DNA from: Candidatus Cottocaccamicrobium excrementipullorum
GTDB lineage: Bacteria > Bacillota > Clostridia > Lachnospirales > Lachnospiraceae
Direction of reading: 5' to 3'
NCBI GenBank assembly: GCA_018713255.1
Contig: DVFL01000002.1
Span: 124,001 to 188,000 of the forward strand
Length of the DNA: 64,000 nucleotides
The notes beneath the pieces were generated by a model, which did no database searches, was not told the origin of the DNA, and saw nothing but the letters and a program-made list of their open reading frames with translations. Numbering within the stretch: the stretch's first letter is position 1; every line of letters begins with the position of its first letter. Positions 23,879 to 32,853 of the stretch are shown one piece after another. Both the position numbers and the translations under genes were made by a program.

Positions 23879-25185
23879 GTCACTTCAAACAGGTATGGTT
23901 CCTGAGGCACGTAAGCGATCATCTCCCGCATTTCCCGAAGGGTACTGTTTCGGCCGCTTTTTCCGCATATTTCGATGTATCCGCAGTCCGGAGGATAAAA
24001 GCCCAGCAGAAGCTTTGCCAGCGTACTTTTTCCGCACCCGGATTCTCCCGTCACGGCCACACACTTTCCTTTGGGGATCTGTAATGTAAAATCAGAAAAA
24101 ATCTTCCGATCCTTCTGATACCCAAAATCAATATGTTCTATCCGCACCGCCTTATCTGCACTGCATAATTCTCCCGCTTCGCTCTCTGCCTGCGCAGCAT
24201 ACTGCCTGGGTTCCTCCGGAAGCTGGAGAAAATCATAAAGATTTTCCACATTTGCCAGACAGTTCATCATCTGTGGAAGATACCTGCCGATATCCAAAAA
24301 CACATACCGAAATGAACCATAAAGCGTGTAAAGTGCCGTCAGTCCCCCAAGGCTGATCCTTCCTGCAGCCACGAACCATACGCCGAGACCGAGGAAAGCC
24401 AGGGCGCCGAAAAGATCCAGAAAACTGTTTAAGCTTTCCAGGCCGGCACTTAATCGATTCGTTCGCTCCTGCCCCTGAAAGCAGTCCTTATTCGCCTTAG
24501 AAAACATCTGCAGAAGCCTTTCCCCCACCGGAAACATCTTCACCGTTTCCATACCCGAAAGCATATTCGTCAGGTACTCCATAAGCTTCCCATTTCCCGC
24601 TGCCTGGACAGCCCCGGAAGCTTTCATGGGCTTTAAAAACAGGCTGTTTCCTGAAAAGGAAATCAAACTGACAATCAGGAGGCATAAAGTAAGGGGAGGG
24701 CTGTAATAAAACATGGGAACCAGATAAACCACCGTAGAAATGACCGCTGCAGACAATCTCCGCAGCCGGGAGCTGTAAATATCCCCCGCCCGCTCCGTAT
24801 CATAAATCAGCTTTGAGATAAAGTCTCCGCTGTGATGCTCCTCATAATAAGCAAAGGGCAGTCTCTGGGCTTTCGAAAATACCAGTTTTTCCAGCCGGGC
24901 AATTCCCCGCCTTCCCTCAATATTGTAGCGGATAATCCCCACCCGCCACACCCACCATCCCAGCACAAAAGCAGCAAACTGCAGTCCCGCCCGGAGAAAA
25001 AGGCCATCTGCATTCCCGGTCTGGGCCGATGTAACCACGCTCTCCACGATCCAGGCATTGGCAATCCTTGCGAAAGCTGCCCCTACAGAAGAAAGGAGAA
25101 TTGCAGCCAGATAAACAGGCAGCCGCTTTTCCATCAGTCCCATAAACCAAAGAAGCAAATGCTTCTTATCCGCCTTATTCTGCAT
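23479..25185 (-). CDS. ABC exporter half-transporter, second subunit
   Basis: A 568-residue type IV ABC half-transporter: six-helix membrane domain (residues about 15-300) fused to a nucleotide-binding domain with Walker A GESGCGKST, signature LSGGERQR, Walker [13 protein letters not shown] and H-loop IAHRQS. All catalytic motifs are intact. Start is ATG at 25185 (MQNKADKK), overlapping the end of the partner gene by 11 bases; an ATG at 25206 is possible. It pairs with the preceding gene as a heterodimer and lies in the operon of the HTH-PurM-like regulator. Exported substrate unknown; small peptides, lipids or drugs are usual for the class. Confidence 0.92.
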   Translation of the reverse strand: MQNKADKKHLLLWFMGLMEKRLPVYLAAILLSSVGAAFARIANAWIVESVVTSAQTGNADGLFLRAGLQFAAFVLGWWVWRVGIIRYNIEGRRGIARLEKLVFSKAQRLPFAYYEEHHSGDFISKLIYDTERAGDIYSSRLRRLSAAVISTVVYLVPMFYYSPPLTLCLLIVSLISFSGNSLFLKPMKASGAVQAAGNGKLMEYLTNMLSGMETVKMFPVGERLLQMFSKANKDCFQGQERTNRLSAGLESLNSFLDLFGALAFLGLGVWFVAAGRISLGGLTALYTLYGSFRYVFLDIGRYLPQMMNCLANVENLYDFLQLPEEPRQYAAQAESEAGELCSADKAVRIEHIDFGYQKDRKIFSDFTLQIPKGKCVAVTGESGCGKSTLAKLLLGFYPPDCGYIEICGKSGRNSTLREMREMIAYVPQEPYLFEVTIAENIAYGLAGSGRKASMEEIIQAAKTANAHEFIRKLPQGYDTIPGERGNTLSGGERQRIAIARAVLRNAPILLLDEATSALDNESEHLVNEALNRVCAGRTTIMIAHRQSTIALADEVIRIGSCGRGEIQG

Positions 25186-26965
25186 TCTCCCCCACTTCCT
25201 TTCCATACAGATTTGCATAAATTCCCTTTTTCTGAAGCAGTTCCTGGTGGGTGCCCATTTCTGCCGCCTCCCCATCCTGCAGCACATAAATCCGGTCAGC
25301 CGCCTTTATCGTGGAAAGGCGGTGAGCGATCACGATAACCGTCTTTCCCTCTGCAATCCGTGAAATCCCTTTCTGAATCTCCTGTTCCGTCTCTGTATCC
25401 ACTGCAGATGTAGGCTCATCCAGCAAAATAATGGGAGCGTTCTTTAAAAACGCCCGAGCCATAGAAATGCGCTGCCTCTCTCCGCCGGAAAGCTTCACGC
25501 CCCGCTCTCCCACCAGCGTATCATATCCTTCCGGCAGACCGGCAATAAACTCATGAATCTGCGCTGCTCTGCATGCCTCTTCTACTTCCTGCCGGGAAGC
25601 CCCTTCTTTTCCGCAGGCCACATTCCAGAAAATGCTCTCAGGAAAAAGGAAAACGTTCTGAGATACGATAGAAAAACAGTCCCTGGCTGCCTGAAGATTC
25701 CAGTCCTCAATCTGTCTGCCATAAAGCAGATATTCCCCTTCGGTCTTCGCATATAACCCGCAGAGAAGCTTAAAAATCGTGCTTTTCCCCTCTCCTGAAC
25801 CTCCCGCAAATGCTGCCGTTTCGCCCTTTCGGATACAGAAAGATACCCCTTTCAGTACGGGATTTCCCGGTTCGTAAGAAAAATTCACCTGTCTCCATGA
25901 AATGACCGTTTCCCTTTCCCCTTTTTCATGTTCATTTCCTGCCTCAGCCGTCTCCTGTTCCCCTGCCGTTTCTCTGCCAAAAGCACCGGCAGACAACCTC
26001 TCTTCTTCTTCCGTCTGCCTGTCAAAGAGCCGTTCCAGACGATCCATAGCCACCTTAGCCGTGCGGATATCGTTGGCACAGAATACGATATCACTTATAG
26101 GGTGGATTACCCGATTTAACAGCACGGTAAACGAAAGCATCTCACCGGCAGTGATTCGTCCTCCAAGCACCTCATAGAGAGCAAACAGATAGCAGATCAC
26201 CACTGGAACCGTGGTAAGAATTCCCTTTAGCAGCCACCCCAAAGAGCTGATCCGGGTGCTTTTGCAGCCGTGGTCAGCAATATCATCAATTATGGTCCCA
26301 ATGCGCCGGCCGGCAGTTTCCTCCAGATTATAACTCCGCAGGACTTCGATTCCCTGGATCACATCGTAAGCAGCCTCCGTCCTGTCATCCATCCTGGTAC
26401 GGAACCCTTTTGCAATGCGGGCAAGTTTTTTAGAAAGCTTGTCTGCCACCACCAGCATCACCGGGTAACTGGCAAAGAGAATGATGATCAGTCTCCCATC
26501 CATTTGAATGAAATATCCCGTAATCATAACCGCCGTTACCAGATTCACCAGAAGGTCCGGAAGAATTTCCGAATAAAATCTGCCCGCCTCCCCTATATCC
26601 GATGAAAACCGGGTCAATATGGCTCCGGAACCATTTTCATCGAAACAGGAGCAAGGAAGCTTCATCAGCCGTTCTCCCGTCTGCTGTCTCACCCTGCGCA
26701 AAACCAGTGCACTGTAATGACCGGCACTTAAGCTTTTCCCAAAAGAAACGGCCGCTCCCCATACAGCCAGGTCAGAAAGTCCTGCCAAGAGCTTTCCCAT
26801 GTCCACCTGCTGTCCGGCAAAAATGCAGTCGGCTGCCTGTGCAACTTCATCATTTCCGGCAATTACGATTCCATTTAGCAAGATGGCCAGTATCACAGAA
26901 ATGCCCAGAAAAGCCCCGTACCGCATGCTTGCCTGCCAGAATAACCCCTGCGCTTTCCTCACCAT
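25175..26965 (-). CDS. ABC exporter half-transporter, first subunit
   Basis: A 596-residue type IV half-transporter. The membrane domain is followed by an unusually acidic linker (about residues 310-345, QTEEEERLSAGAFG...AGNEHEKGERE) and an ATPase domain with Walker [18 protein letters not shown], Walker B IILLDEPTSAVD and IAHRLS. Its ATG overlaps the stop of the regulator gene by seven bases (26959-26965), so the three genes form a translationally coupled operon. Both subunits have complete ATP sites, unlike degenerate heterodimers such as TM287/288. Confidence 0.92.
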   Translation of the reverse strand: MVRKAQGLFWQASMRYGAFLGISVILAILLNGIVIAGNDEVAQAADCIFAGQQVDMGKLLAGLSDLAVWGAAVSFGKSLSAGHYSALVLRRVRQQTGERLMKLPCSCFDENGSGAILTRFSSDIGEAGRFYSEILPDLLVNLVTAVMITGYFIQMDGRLIIILFASYPVMLVVADKLSKKLARIAKGFRTRMDDRTEAAYDVIQGIEVLRSYNLEETAGRRIGTIIDDIADHGCKSTRISSLGWLLKGILTTVPVVICYLFALYEVLGGRITAGEMLSFTVLLNRVIHPISDIVFCANDIRTAKVAMDRLERLFDRQTEEEERLSAGAFGRETAGEQETAEAGNEHEKGERETVISWRQVNFSYEPGNPVLKGVSFCIRKGETAAFAGGSGEGKSTIFKLLCGLYAKTEGEYLLYGRQIEDWNLQAARDCFSIVSQNVFLFPESIFWNVACGKEGASRQEVEEACRAAQIHEFIAGLPEGYDTLVGERGVKLSGGERQRISMARAFLKNAPIILLDEPTSAVDTETEQEIQKGISRIAEGKTVIVIAHRLSTIKAADRIYVLQDGEAAEMGTHQELLQKKGIYANLYGKEVGENAE

Positions 26966-28218
26966 AAAATCCGCCCTTCTGTCCAGACTTTCTCTCCTTC
27001 ATGTCCCGTATCCTTCATGATCCGCCCGATCCGCCAACATGGAGAAAACTGTCCGATAATTTCCATCGCTTCTCTCCATCCACCTTCCGGCGCCACTGCG
27101 ATCATTCCGATTCCCATATTAAAATGATAGGGAAATACCCGCTCTCCGATCATATCCTGCTGAAAAAGAAAACGATGCAGGGGAAAAACCGGCACAGAGC
27201 ACAGATCAATACAAGCTCCCAGGCCCTCAGGTACTCGCCGCCAGCTTCTTCGTTTCAGCATACTATTCAAAACCCGAACTGCTCCATGCAGCAATCCCTG
27301 CCCCTGCAATGCCCGGATTTCTCGTACAAATGCATTTCCAGGCTTCATGAGCTCATCTAAAAAGAGATGCTTTTCGTCCAATTTTTCCTGAAACAACCTG
27401 GGCTTCCGGTCCAGCATAACCTTAATAATCGGATAATTCGTGCCGTCAATTCCATCTGTCCGAATGCCAATCAAAATATCCCCTTCCCTTATCTGACTTC
27501 CATCCAGAATTTTTTCTCGGTCCTGAACCCCGGTCAGCGTCACATTGATATGATACTCCTCCGTACCGTAATTTACCGGCTGTGCCGCGATCTCCATTCC
27601 GGCAAAAATCACATCATTCTTCCGACACCGGTCCTTCATGGCTTCCGCCATCAAACGCAGCTGATCCTGATTATAATTTCCGCACACAATCATCCCTTTT
27701 AAAATCATCGATTCCACACCGTACTGGAGCAGCAAATTGATGGTGCCAGCCACTGCATCCGCGCAAATCTCCCGGTTATATCGGTATTCTGCCGCCAGCC
27801 TTTCCTTAGAGCCGGGGGTACAGGTGATGCTGGCGTATATGGGGTCCTTCATGGAAGCTGTGTCCATACGGAATAAGTACGCATCTGCATATTCCGCTGA
27901 AAAAATCCTCTCATCATCGGAATTTAATTTCAGCAGTTCCCGTTTAAGCTTATACAGTTTCTTCGTGTCCAGGCCTGTGTCCGTATATCGAATCCATCGA
28001 TTTTCCCAGGCAGAATCATTTAACAGCAGATCCACAGTCACATTCAAAACATTCGCCATCTCATACAGCATCTCCACCGTAGGCAGACTGTATCCTGCCT
28101 CCCATTTGGAAACCGACTGATAGGATATGTTCAAACTGTCCGCCAGTTCTTTCTGCGAAAAACCTTTATCCTTCCGGTAATAGGCAATCCGCCTTCCCAC
28201 ACTTTTTTTATCCAGCAT
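26959..28218 (-). CDS. HTH (XRE) regulator fused to a PurM/AIR-synthase-like domain
   Basis: A 419-residue two-part protein. Residues 1-65 are an XRE HTH (VGRRIAYYRKDKGFSQKELA, NISYQSVSKWEAGYSLPT). Residues about 125-400 follow the PurM superfamily: ICADAVAGTINLLLQYGVE; a GDILIGIRTDGIDGTNYPIIK strand-loop like PurM's GDVLIGL..GxHSNGYSLI; and EGLGACIDLCSVPVFPLHRFLFQ with YHFNMGIGMIAV (split: EGLGACIDLCSV, YHFNMGIGMIAV), like PurM's FNMGVGMVLV. The DGVGTK loop is replaced by TPGSKE and the acidic pair after it is lost, so it is more likely a ligand sensor than an enzyme. Start at 28218 (MLDKKSVGRR) is set by GAGGGA and HTH position. Confidence 0.8.
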   Translation of the reverse strand: MLDKKSVGRRIAYYRKDKGFSQKELADSLNISYQSVSKWEAGYSLPTVEMLYEMANVLNVTVDLLLNDSAWENRWIRYTDTGLDTKKLYKLKRELLKLNSDDERIFSAEYADAYLFRMDTASMKDPIYASITCTPGSKERLAAEYRYNREICADAVAGTINLLLQYGVESMILKGMIVCGNYNQDQLRLMAEAMKDRCRKNDVIFAGMEIAAQPVNYGTEEYHINVTLTGVQDREKILDGSQIREGDILIGIRTDGIDGTNYPIIKVMLDRKPRLFQEKLDEKHLFLDELMKPGNAFVREIRALQGQGLLHGAVRVLNSMLKRRSWRRVPEGLGACIDLCSVPVFPLHRFLFQQDMIGERVFPYHFNMGIGMIAVAPEGGWREAMEIIGQFSPCWRIGRIMKDTGHEGEKVWTEGRILW

Positions 28219-28289
28219 ACTCTTCCCTCTCCCTGTAATAATCTTCTGTCGTTGAGATCCGGGCTTTCCGCCCTTTCTCTTCTCTCCCA

Positions 28290-28318
28290 ACTATAGCACG
28301 CCCCCTTATGCCCATCAA
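28290..28318 (-). promoter_or_regulatory. promoter of the regulator/ABC exporter operon
   Basis: TTGATG (28313-28318), 17-base spacer, TATAGT (28290-28295) on the minus strand, about 65 bases before the regulator start. Confidence 0.65.
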
Positions 28319-28403
28319 TAACCGGATAGGCGACTGATCCGCACAGGAAATTCTACCTGCAGTTGAAAAAAGCGGCATATCCGCCTCTGCAGACAGCCGC
28401 TTT

Positions 28404-28429
28404 GCCTGACTTACTGCCATAAGTCAGGC
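28404..28429. promoter_or_regulatory. perfect inverted repeat upstream of the regulator operon
   Basis: Arms GCCTGACTTA and TAAGTCAGGC with a six-base loop, about 90 bases upstream of the promoter and directly after the lipoprotein terminator. It has no T-run, so an operator is as likely as a secondary terminator. Confidence 0.35.
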
Positions 28430-28435
28430 TTATCA

Positions 28436-28464
28436 CGAAAAAAGAGCGCCAGAACCCTGGCGCC
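28436..28464 (-). terminator. terminator of the DUF6612-like lipoprotein gene
   Basis: Minus strand: GCGCCAG, four-base loop, CTGGCGC, followed by TCTTTTTTC, 23 bases after the stop codon. Confidence 0.85.
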
Positions 28465-28486
28465 CATTCGTTTTCCTCATTTTCAT

Positions 28487-29278
28487 TTATTCTGCCGCCG
28501 TCTCCCCGGAAGTCATCATCCCGGAAAGGTCAATCTCCGTGTACCCTTCCAGATCCGGTACGGTAATCTCCACCGGCTGACCCGGATTCTCATAGGTGAC
28601 GCTGGTATCCATGTCTACATTGATGGTTTCTCCATTGGCAGTCATCTCAACTGCCATCACCATATCCGTGCTGGTAAAATACCCGTCTGCATTTACCACG
28701 GCCTGGCCGCTGGCGCTGGTAATATTATAAGTAATATCTCCCAAACCCATGGTTCCCATGCCGCTTAAGGCATCCTGCACATACTGATCCATCTGAGAAG
28801 CATCGCAGGTAAAGGTGAGAACCGTATTATCTCCGTCCTTTTTTGCTGTAATCTCTGACAGATATGAGGAGTCCATATTGCTTCCCTCGGTGCTCTTTTT
28901 AATCTGCTCAGTCAGCTCATTAATGTCCATGGCATACATAAGCTTCTGACCTGCCGAATCGATATAATAATAACCGTCCTTATAATACATGGTCATATCA
29001 ACCGTCTGACCAAGGGTGGTGCTGGTTCCTTCGGCGTAATACTCCATGGAATCCGTGTTCATTCCCTTGATCTTCATGTCCATGTCCGTGACAACGCTCA
29101 GAGAATCCTCTCCCTGCTTTATGGTCATATCCACACTGGAAGTCATGGCTGCATCTGACATCTCCTGGCTCTTTTGATTCGCCGCATCATAAATTTCCCT
29201 GGCATCCAGCTGCTGTCCGCACCCGCCGGCCAATACCAAAACGCCGATTCCGAATAAAATCCCCGCCTGCTTTTTCAT
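28487..29278 (-). CDS. secreted lipoprotein, DUF6612-like
   Basis: A 263-residue surface lipoprotein. The signal peptide ends in the lipobox LAGGC (Cys at about residue 20). The mature part is rich in Asp, Ser, Thr and Met and has a repeated-strand pattern with MTMYYKDGYYYID and TDMVMAVEMTANGETINVD, as in the DUF6612/LppX-like lipoproteins that are thought to bind lipids. AGGAGG lies five bases before the ATG at 29278; the ATG one codon upstream is too close. It is monocistronic with its own terminator. Confidence 0.85.
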   Translation of the reverse strand: MKKQAGILFGIGVLVLAGGCGQQLDAREIYDAANQKSQEMSDAAMTSSVDMTIKQGEDSLSVVTDMDMKIKGMNTDSMEYYAEGTSTTLGQTVDMTMYYKDGYYYIDSAGQKLMYAMDINELTEQIKKSTEGSNMDSSYLSEITAKKDGDNTVLTFTCDASQMDQYVQDALSGMGTMGLGDITYNITSASGQAVVNADGYFTSTDMVMAVEMTANGETINVDMDTSVTYENPGQPVEITVPDLEGYTEIDLSGMMTSGETAAE

Positions 29279-29501
29279 CATATCCTCCTGGTTGTTTTTA
29301 GATTTCTCTTTCTATCATCACTATACAACAAGACCGCCAAAAACACCACTTCTAAATTCTTACAATTTCCTGTAAAAATCAGGCAGCGCTGCTTGAATTT
29401 CATGCTTGTATTCCATCCACGTACAGACGGCTGCATCGGAAAGCAAAAGAGGATGAGAGAAGGGCCTGAATGGCCGATTCCGAATTCCGAAAAATAAAGT
29501 A

Positions 29502-29530
29502 TTGACAAATCCCCCAAATAGTATTAAGAT
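29502..29530 (+). promoter_or_regulatory. promoter of the tryptophan-type T-box operon
   Basis: TTGACA (29502-29507), 17-base spacer, TAAGAT (29525-29530). The 220 bases before it, back to the lipoprotein gene, hold no feature I can support. Confidence 0.8.
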
Positions 29531-29536
29531 GTGTAT

Positions 29537-29811
29537 CAACAAGCAAAACCGATGAGAAAGAGGAGTAAGCTTTCCGGTGAAATCACAGAGAGCCGCAGGC
29601 GGTGGGATTGCGGTATGGAACCAATTGCTGAATGGACTTTCGAGGGCAGCTCTGAAGGAGCATTACAGTAGGGGCTGACGGGATTCTGCATCCGTTACCA
29701 TTGCAGCACGTATGTTGGTATGTGAGAGATAACGTTTCGTTAAATTGAGTGGCACCGCGGATAGATTCGCCTCAAGGATATACATATTATCCTTGGGGCT
29801 TATTTTTTTGC
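29537..29811 (+). promoter_or_regulatory. T-box leader with UGG (tryptophan) specifier
   Basis: Core GAGTGGCACCGCGG at 29747-29760, followed by terminator arms GCCTCAAGGATA / TATCCTTGGGGC (29769-29799) and TTATTTTTTT. The stem I region carries AGAGAGC at 29586-29592. The specifier is UGG at 29633-29635, in GCTGAA-UGG-ACTTTCGAG, aligned with GTGAA-CUG-GCCCTTGAG of the leuS leader. A Trp specifier before a PF04392-type ABC importer matches the known trpXYZ-like transporters, so uncharged tRNA-Trp should switch on uptake. Confidence 0.93.
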
Positions 29812-29860
29812 CCCGCTTCCGATCACATATCCGAAAATTAATTGATAATGGAGGATTTGA

Positions 29861-30955
29861 ATGATGAAAAAAACATTACCTGTACTGATGGCAGCCGCTG
29901 TGGCCATGAACCTGTTAACTGGATGCGTAACCATTGAACCGGCGGAAACTACTGCTGCTTCAACTGCTCAAGAAGAAACCGGATCAACCCAAAATGCTTC
30001 TGCAGAATCTTCATCAGACAGCAGCCAGGAAACCTCTTCTGATTCCTATGTGATTGGAATTGGACAATACGCGGAACACGGCTCCTTAGACAACTGCCGT
30101 GAAGGTTTTCTGGAAGGACTGGCAGAAGAAGGAATTGTTGAAGGAGAAAACCTGACGGTATATTACGAAAACGCCCAGGCAGACGGCGGCACCGCCAGCC
30201 AGATTTTCACCAACTTCGCCGCCAGAGACGTGGATCTTTTCTGCGCTATTGCCACTCCTATGGCTCAAAGCGCATACAGCGTGGCCATGAAATCCGATAT
30301 TCCGGTAATTTACACTGCAGTTACCGATCCGGTTGCCGCTGAGTTAGCGAATGCCGATGGTTCAAGCGTAGGAGATATTACGGGCACCAGCGACAAGCTT
30401 CCTGTAGAACAGCAGCTTCAGATGATCCGGGAAATCCTTCCCGATGCAGAAACCATTGGCATCATGTATACCACCAGCGAAGTAAATTCTCAAACTACCA
30501 TTGAAGAATACAAGGCAGCAGCGCCGGATTACGGCTTCACCATTGTAGAAAGCGGCGTCTCCTCTTCTGCTGACATTCCTTTGGCGGCAGACAGCCTGTT
30601 AAGCCAGGTGGACTGCATCACCAATCTGACAGACAATACGGTAGTAGCTTCTCTTCCCGTTATTCTGGACAAAGCAGCCGCCTTAAATATCCCTGTATTC
30701 GGCAGCGAAATTGAACAGGTGCGTATCGGCTGTCTTGCTTCTATGGGACTGGATTATATTGAACTTGGAAAGCAAACCGGCCGGATGGCCGCTAAAGTCC
30801 TGAAGGGCGAAGCAAAGGCCAGCGAAATGAATTACGAGGTAATCCAGGAAGCTTCTTTCTACGGCAATTCTGCTGTGGCAGAAAATCTGGGAATTACTCT
30901 TCCTGAAGATTTGACAGCAAACGCAGCGGAAATGTTCACGGAAATTTCCCAATAG
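29861..30955 (+). CDS. trpX: ABC transporter substrate-binding lipoprotein, probable tryptophan uptake
   Basis: A 364-residue extracellular solute-binding protein. Signal peptide with lipobox LLTGC (Cys23), a Ser/Thr/Gln-rich linker to about residue 65, then the periplasmic-binding fold of family PF04392 (YVIGIGQYAEHGSLDNCREG, DNTVVASLPVILDKA, VRIGCLASMGLDYIELG). GGAGG is six bases before the ATG. The tryptophan assignment rests on the UGG T-box upstream, not on binding residues. Confidence 0.9.
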   Translation: MMKKTLPVLMAAAVAMNLLTGCVTIEPAETTAASTAQEETGSTQNASAESSSDSSQETSSDSYVIGIGQYAEHGSLDNCREGFLEGLAEEGIVEGENLTVYYENAQADGGTASQIFTNFAARDVDLFCAIATPMAQSAYSVAMKSDIPVIYTAVTDPVAAELANADGSSVGDITGTSDKLPVEQQLQMIREILPDAETIGIMYTTSEVNSQTTIEEYKAAAPDYGFTIVESGVSSSADIPLAADSLLSQVDCITNLTDNTVVASLPVILDKAAALNIPVFGSEIEQVRIGCLASMGLDYIELGKQTGRMAAKVLKGEAKASEMNYEVIQEASFYGNSAVAENLGITLPEDLTANAAEMFTEISQ

Positions 30956-31013
30956 CCAGCAAATGCCGATTCGGCAGCTTAAATACAATGATTTGATTTC
31001 ACCGGAGGTTTTT

Positions 31014-31934
31014 ATGATTACCACAATAATCGGAGTTCTGGAAGAAGGTCTTGTATACGCCATTATGGCCCTTGGCGTATACATTACCTACACAATTCTG
31101 GATTTCCCGGATCTTTCTGTTGACTCAACCTTTCCATTAGGGGCGGCAGTGACTGCGGTGGCGATTATCGCCGGCGTTCCGCCAATCCTTACTCTCCCGC
31201 TTACTTTTCTGGCAGGCGCGGCCGCCGGCTGCGCCACCGGACTGATTCATGTTAAGCTTAAAGTCCGGGACCTTTTGTCCGGCATCATTGTCATGACCGC
31301 TCTCTATTCCATCAATCTGCGGATTGCCGGCCGGGCCAACCTGCCCATCTTCAGCCAGAAGACTATTTTTGACAGCGGACTTGCCTCCAAGCTTCCCCCC
31401 TCGCTGGCGCCTTTCACCGTACTAATCGTCCTGATTATTCTGGTCGTAATCTGCAAAGTAGTGCTGGATCTATACCTTAAAACTAAGTCCGGCTATCTTC
31501 TTCGGGCTGCCGGAGACAATGAGGTTTTAGTCACCTCTCTGGCAAAGGATAAAGGAACAGTAAAAATATTAGGCCTGGCAATCGCCAACGGCTTCGCCGC
31601 TTTGGCCGGCTGCGTTTATTGTCAGCAGAAAGGATTTTTCGAAATCTCCATGGGTACTGGAACGATGGTAATCGGTCTGGCTAACGTTATTATAGGAACC
31701 CAGCTGTTTAAGCGGGTTTCTTTCATGAAAGCCACCACGGCAGTAATTATCGGCTCGATTATCTACAAGGCATGTGTTTCCATCGCCTTAAGCCTTGGAG
31801 CGATTCATATTGGACGAGTAACGATCTCTCTTCCCATTACTGCTTCTGATCTTAAGCTGGCAACCTCCGTGCTCTTTTTGATTATTCTGGTTCTAGGCAA
31901 TCGGAAAGGAAAGAAAGGAAAACTCCATGCTTGA
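31014..31934 (+). CDS. ABC transporter permease, probable tryptophan uptake
   Basis: A 306-residue LivH/BPD_transp_2-type permease with about eight to nine membrane segments; characteristic stretches are YAIMALGVYITYTILDFPDLSVD at the N-terminus and the EAA-like loop LRAAGDNEVLVTSLAKDKG. GGAGG stands five bases before the ATG at 31014; an upstream in-frame ATG at 30963 lacks a ribosome binding site. It lies 58 bases after the binding-protein gene and overlaps the ATPase gene by eight bases. Confidence 0.92.
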   Translation: MITTIIGVLEEGLVYAIMALGVYITYTILDFPDLSVDSTFPLGAAVTAVAIIAGVPPILTLPLTFLAGAAAGCATGLIHVKLKVRDLLSGIIVMTALYSINLRIAGRANLPIFSQKTIFDSGLASKLPPSLAPFTVLIVLIILVVICKVVLDLYLKTKSGYLLRAAGDNEVLVTSLAKDKGTVKILGLAIANGFAALAGCVYCQQKGFFEISMGTGTMVIGLANVIIGTQLFKRVSFMKATTAVIIGSIIYKACVSIALSLGAIHIGRVTISLPITASDLKLATSVLFLIILVLGNRKGKKGKLHA

Positions 31935-32700
31935 ATTAAGACACATTGAAAAATATTACAACGCAGGCACGGTAAATGAAATGTGTCTGTTTCAGGATTT
32001 TAATCTTACCATCAAGGATCACCAATTTGTTTCTGTTGTGGGAAGCAACGGCTCAGGCAAAACATCCATGCTGAATCTGATCTGCGGCAGCATTCCTGTG
32101 GACGAGGGCAGAATTCTCATGAACGGCAAAGACATTACCAAACTTCCCGAACACAAAAGGCTCAGATCCATCGGCAGAGTTTATCAGAATCCAGCCATGG
32201 GCACCTGCCCCAATATGACAATTCTGGAAAACATGGCTCTGGCAGACAATAAAGGAAAATCCTTTAATCTCCTTCCCGGCACTAACCGCCAGCGCATCGA
32301 CGCTTACCGGGAGTCCTTAAAAACACTTGGCCTTGGTCTGGAGGATAAACTGGATGTGAAGGTAGGGGTGCTGTCCGGAGGCCAGCGTCAGGCCATGGCG
32401 CTTTTGATGTCCACCATGACGCCTATTGAATTTTTGATTCTGGATGAGCATACTGCTGCTCTGGATCCGAAAACAGCTGAAACTATCATGGAGCTTACGA
32501 ACAAAATCGTAAAAGAAAAGCAGCTGACCACCATCATGGTCACCCACAATCTTCGCTATGCCGTAGAATACGGGAACCGTCTTTTAATGATGCATCAGGG
32601 CGGCATTGTTATTGATAAGGCAGACGAGGAAAAAGAAGAAATCCAAATCGATGAGATTCTGAAAAAGTTTAATGAAATCAGCATTGAATGCGGAAATTAA
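31927..32700 (+). CDS. ABC transporter ATP-binding protein, probable tryptophan uptake
   Basis: A 257-residue cytoplasmic ATPase with Walker A GSNGSGKTS, signature LSGGQRQA, Walker B FLILDEHTAALD and H-loop TMVTHN. It completes the binding protein-permease-ATPase set and is translationally coupled to the permease. A strong terminator follows, so the operon ends here. Confidence 0.95.
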   Translation: MLELRHIEKYYNAGTVNEMCLFQDFNLTIKDHQFVSVVGSNGSGKTSMLNLICGSIPVDEGRILMNGKDITKLPEHKRLRSIGRVYQNPAMGTCPNMTILENMALADNKGKSFNLLPGTNRQRIDAYRESLKTLGLGLEDKLDVKVGVLSGGQRQAMALLMSTMTPIEFLILDEHTAALDPKTAETIMELTNKIVKEKQLTTIMVTHNLRYAVEYGNRLLMMHQGGIVIDKADEEKEEIQIDEILKKFNEISIECGN

Positions 32701-32736
32701 GCTTCAGCTGTTTGCAGACGTAATGCAGAAGCAGCC

Positions 32737-32792
32737 AAAAACGCAAAAGAAGGAAAAAGGCATTGACATCTTTTCCCTCTTTTGCGTTTTTT
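32737..32792 (+). terminator. terminator of the tryptophan-type ABC operon
   Basis: Arms AAAAACGCAAAAGA and TCTTTTGCGTTTTT (with small internal asymmetry) around AGGAAAAAGGCATTGACATC, ending in a T-run. It may also act for the convergent gene ending at 32854. Confidence 0.8.
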
Positions 32793-32853
32793 GATGATAT
32801 CGTTTATTGTTTAATGCTGCCGCCGACATTGCAGGAGAAGCGCGCAGTCACTT

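Noticed and set aside
28208-28420. 70-codon minus-strand frame upstream of the HTH-PurM gene
   Set aside because: It spans the promoter and inverted repeat and has no ribosome binding site.
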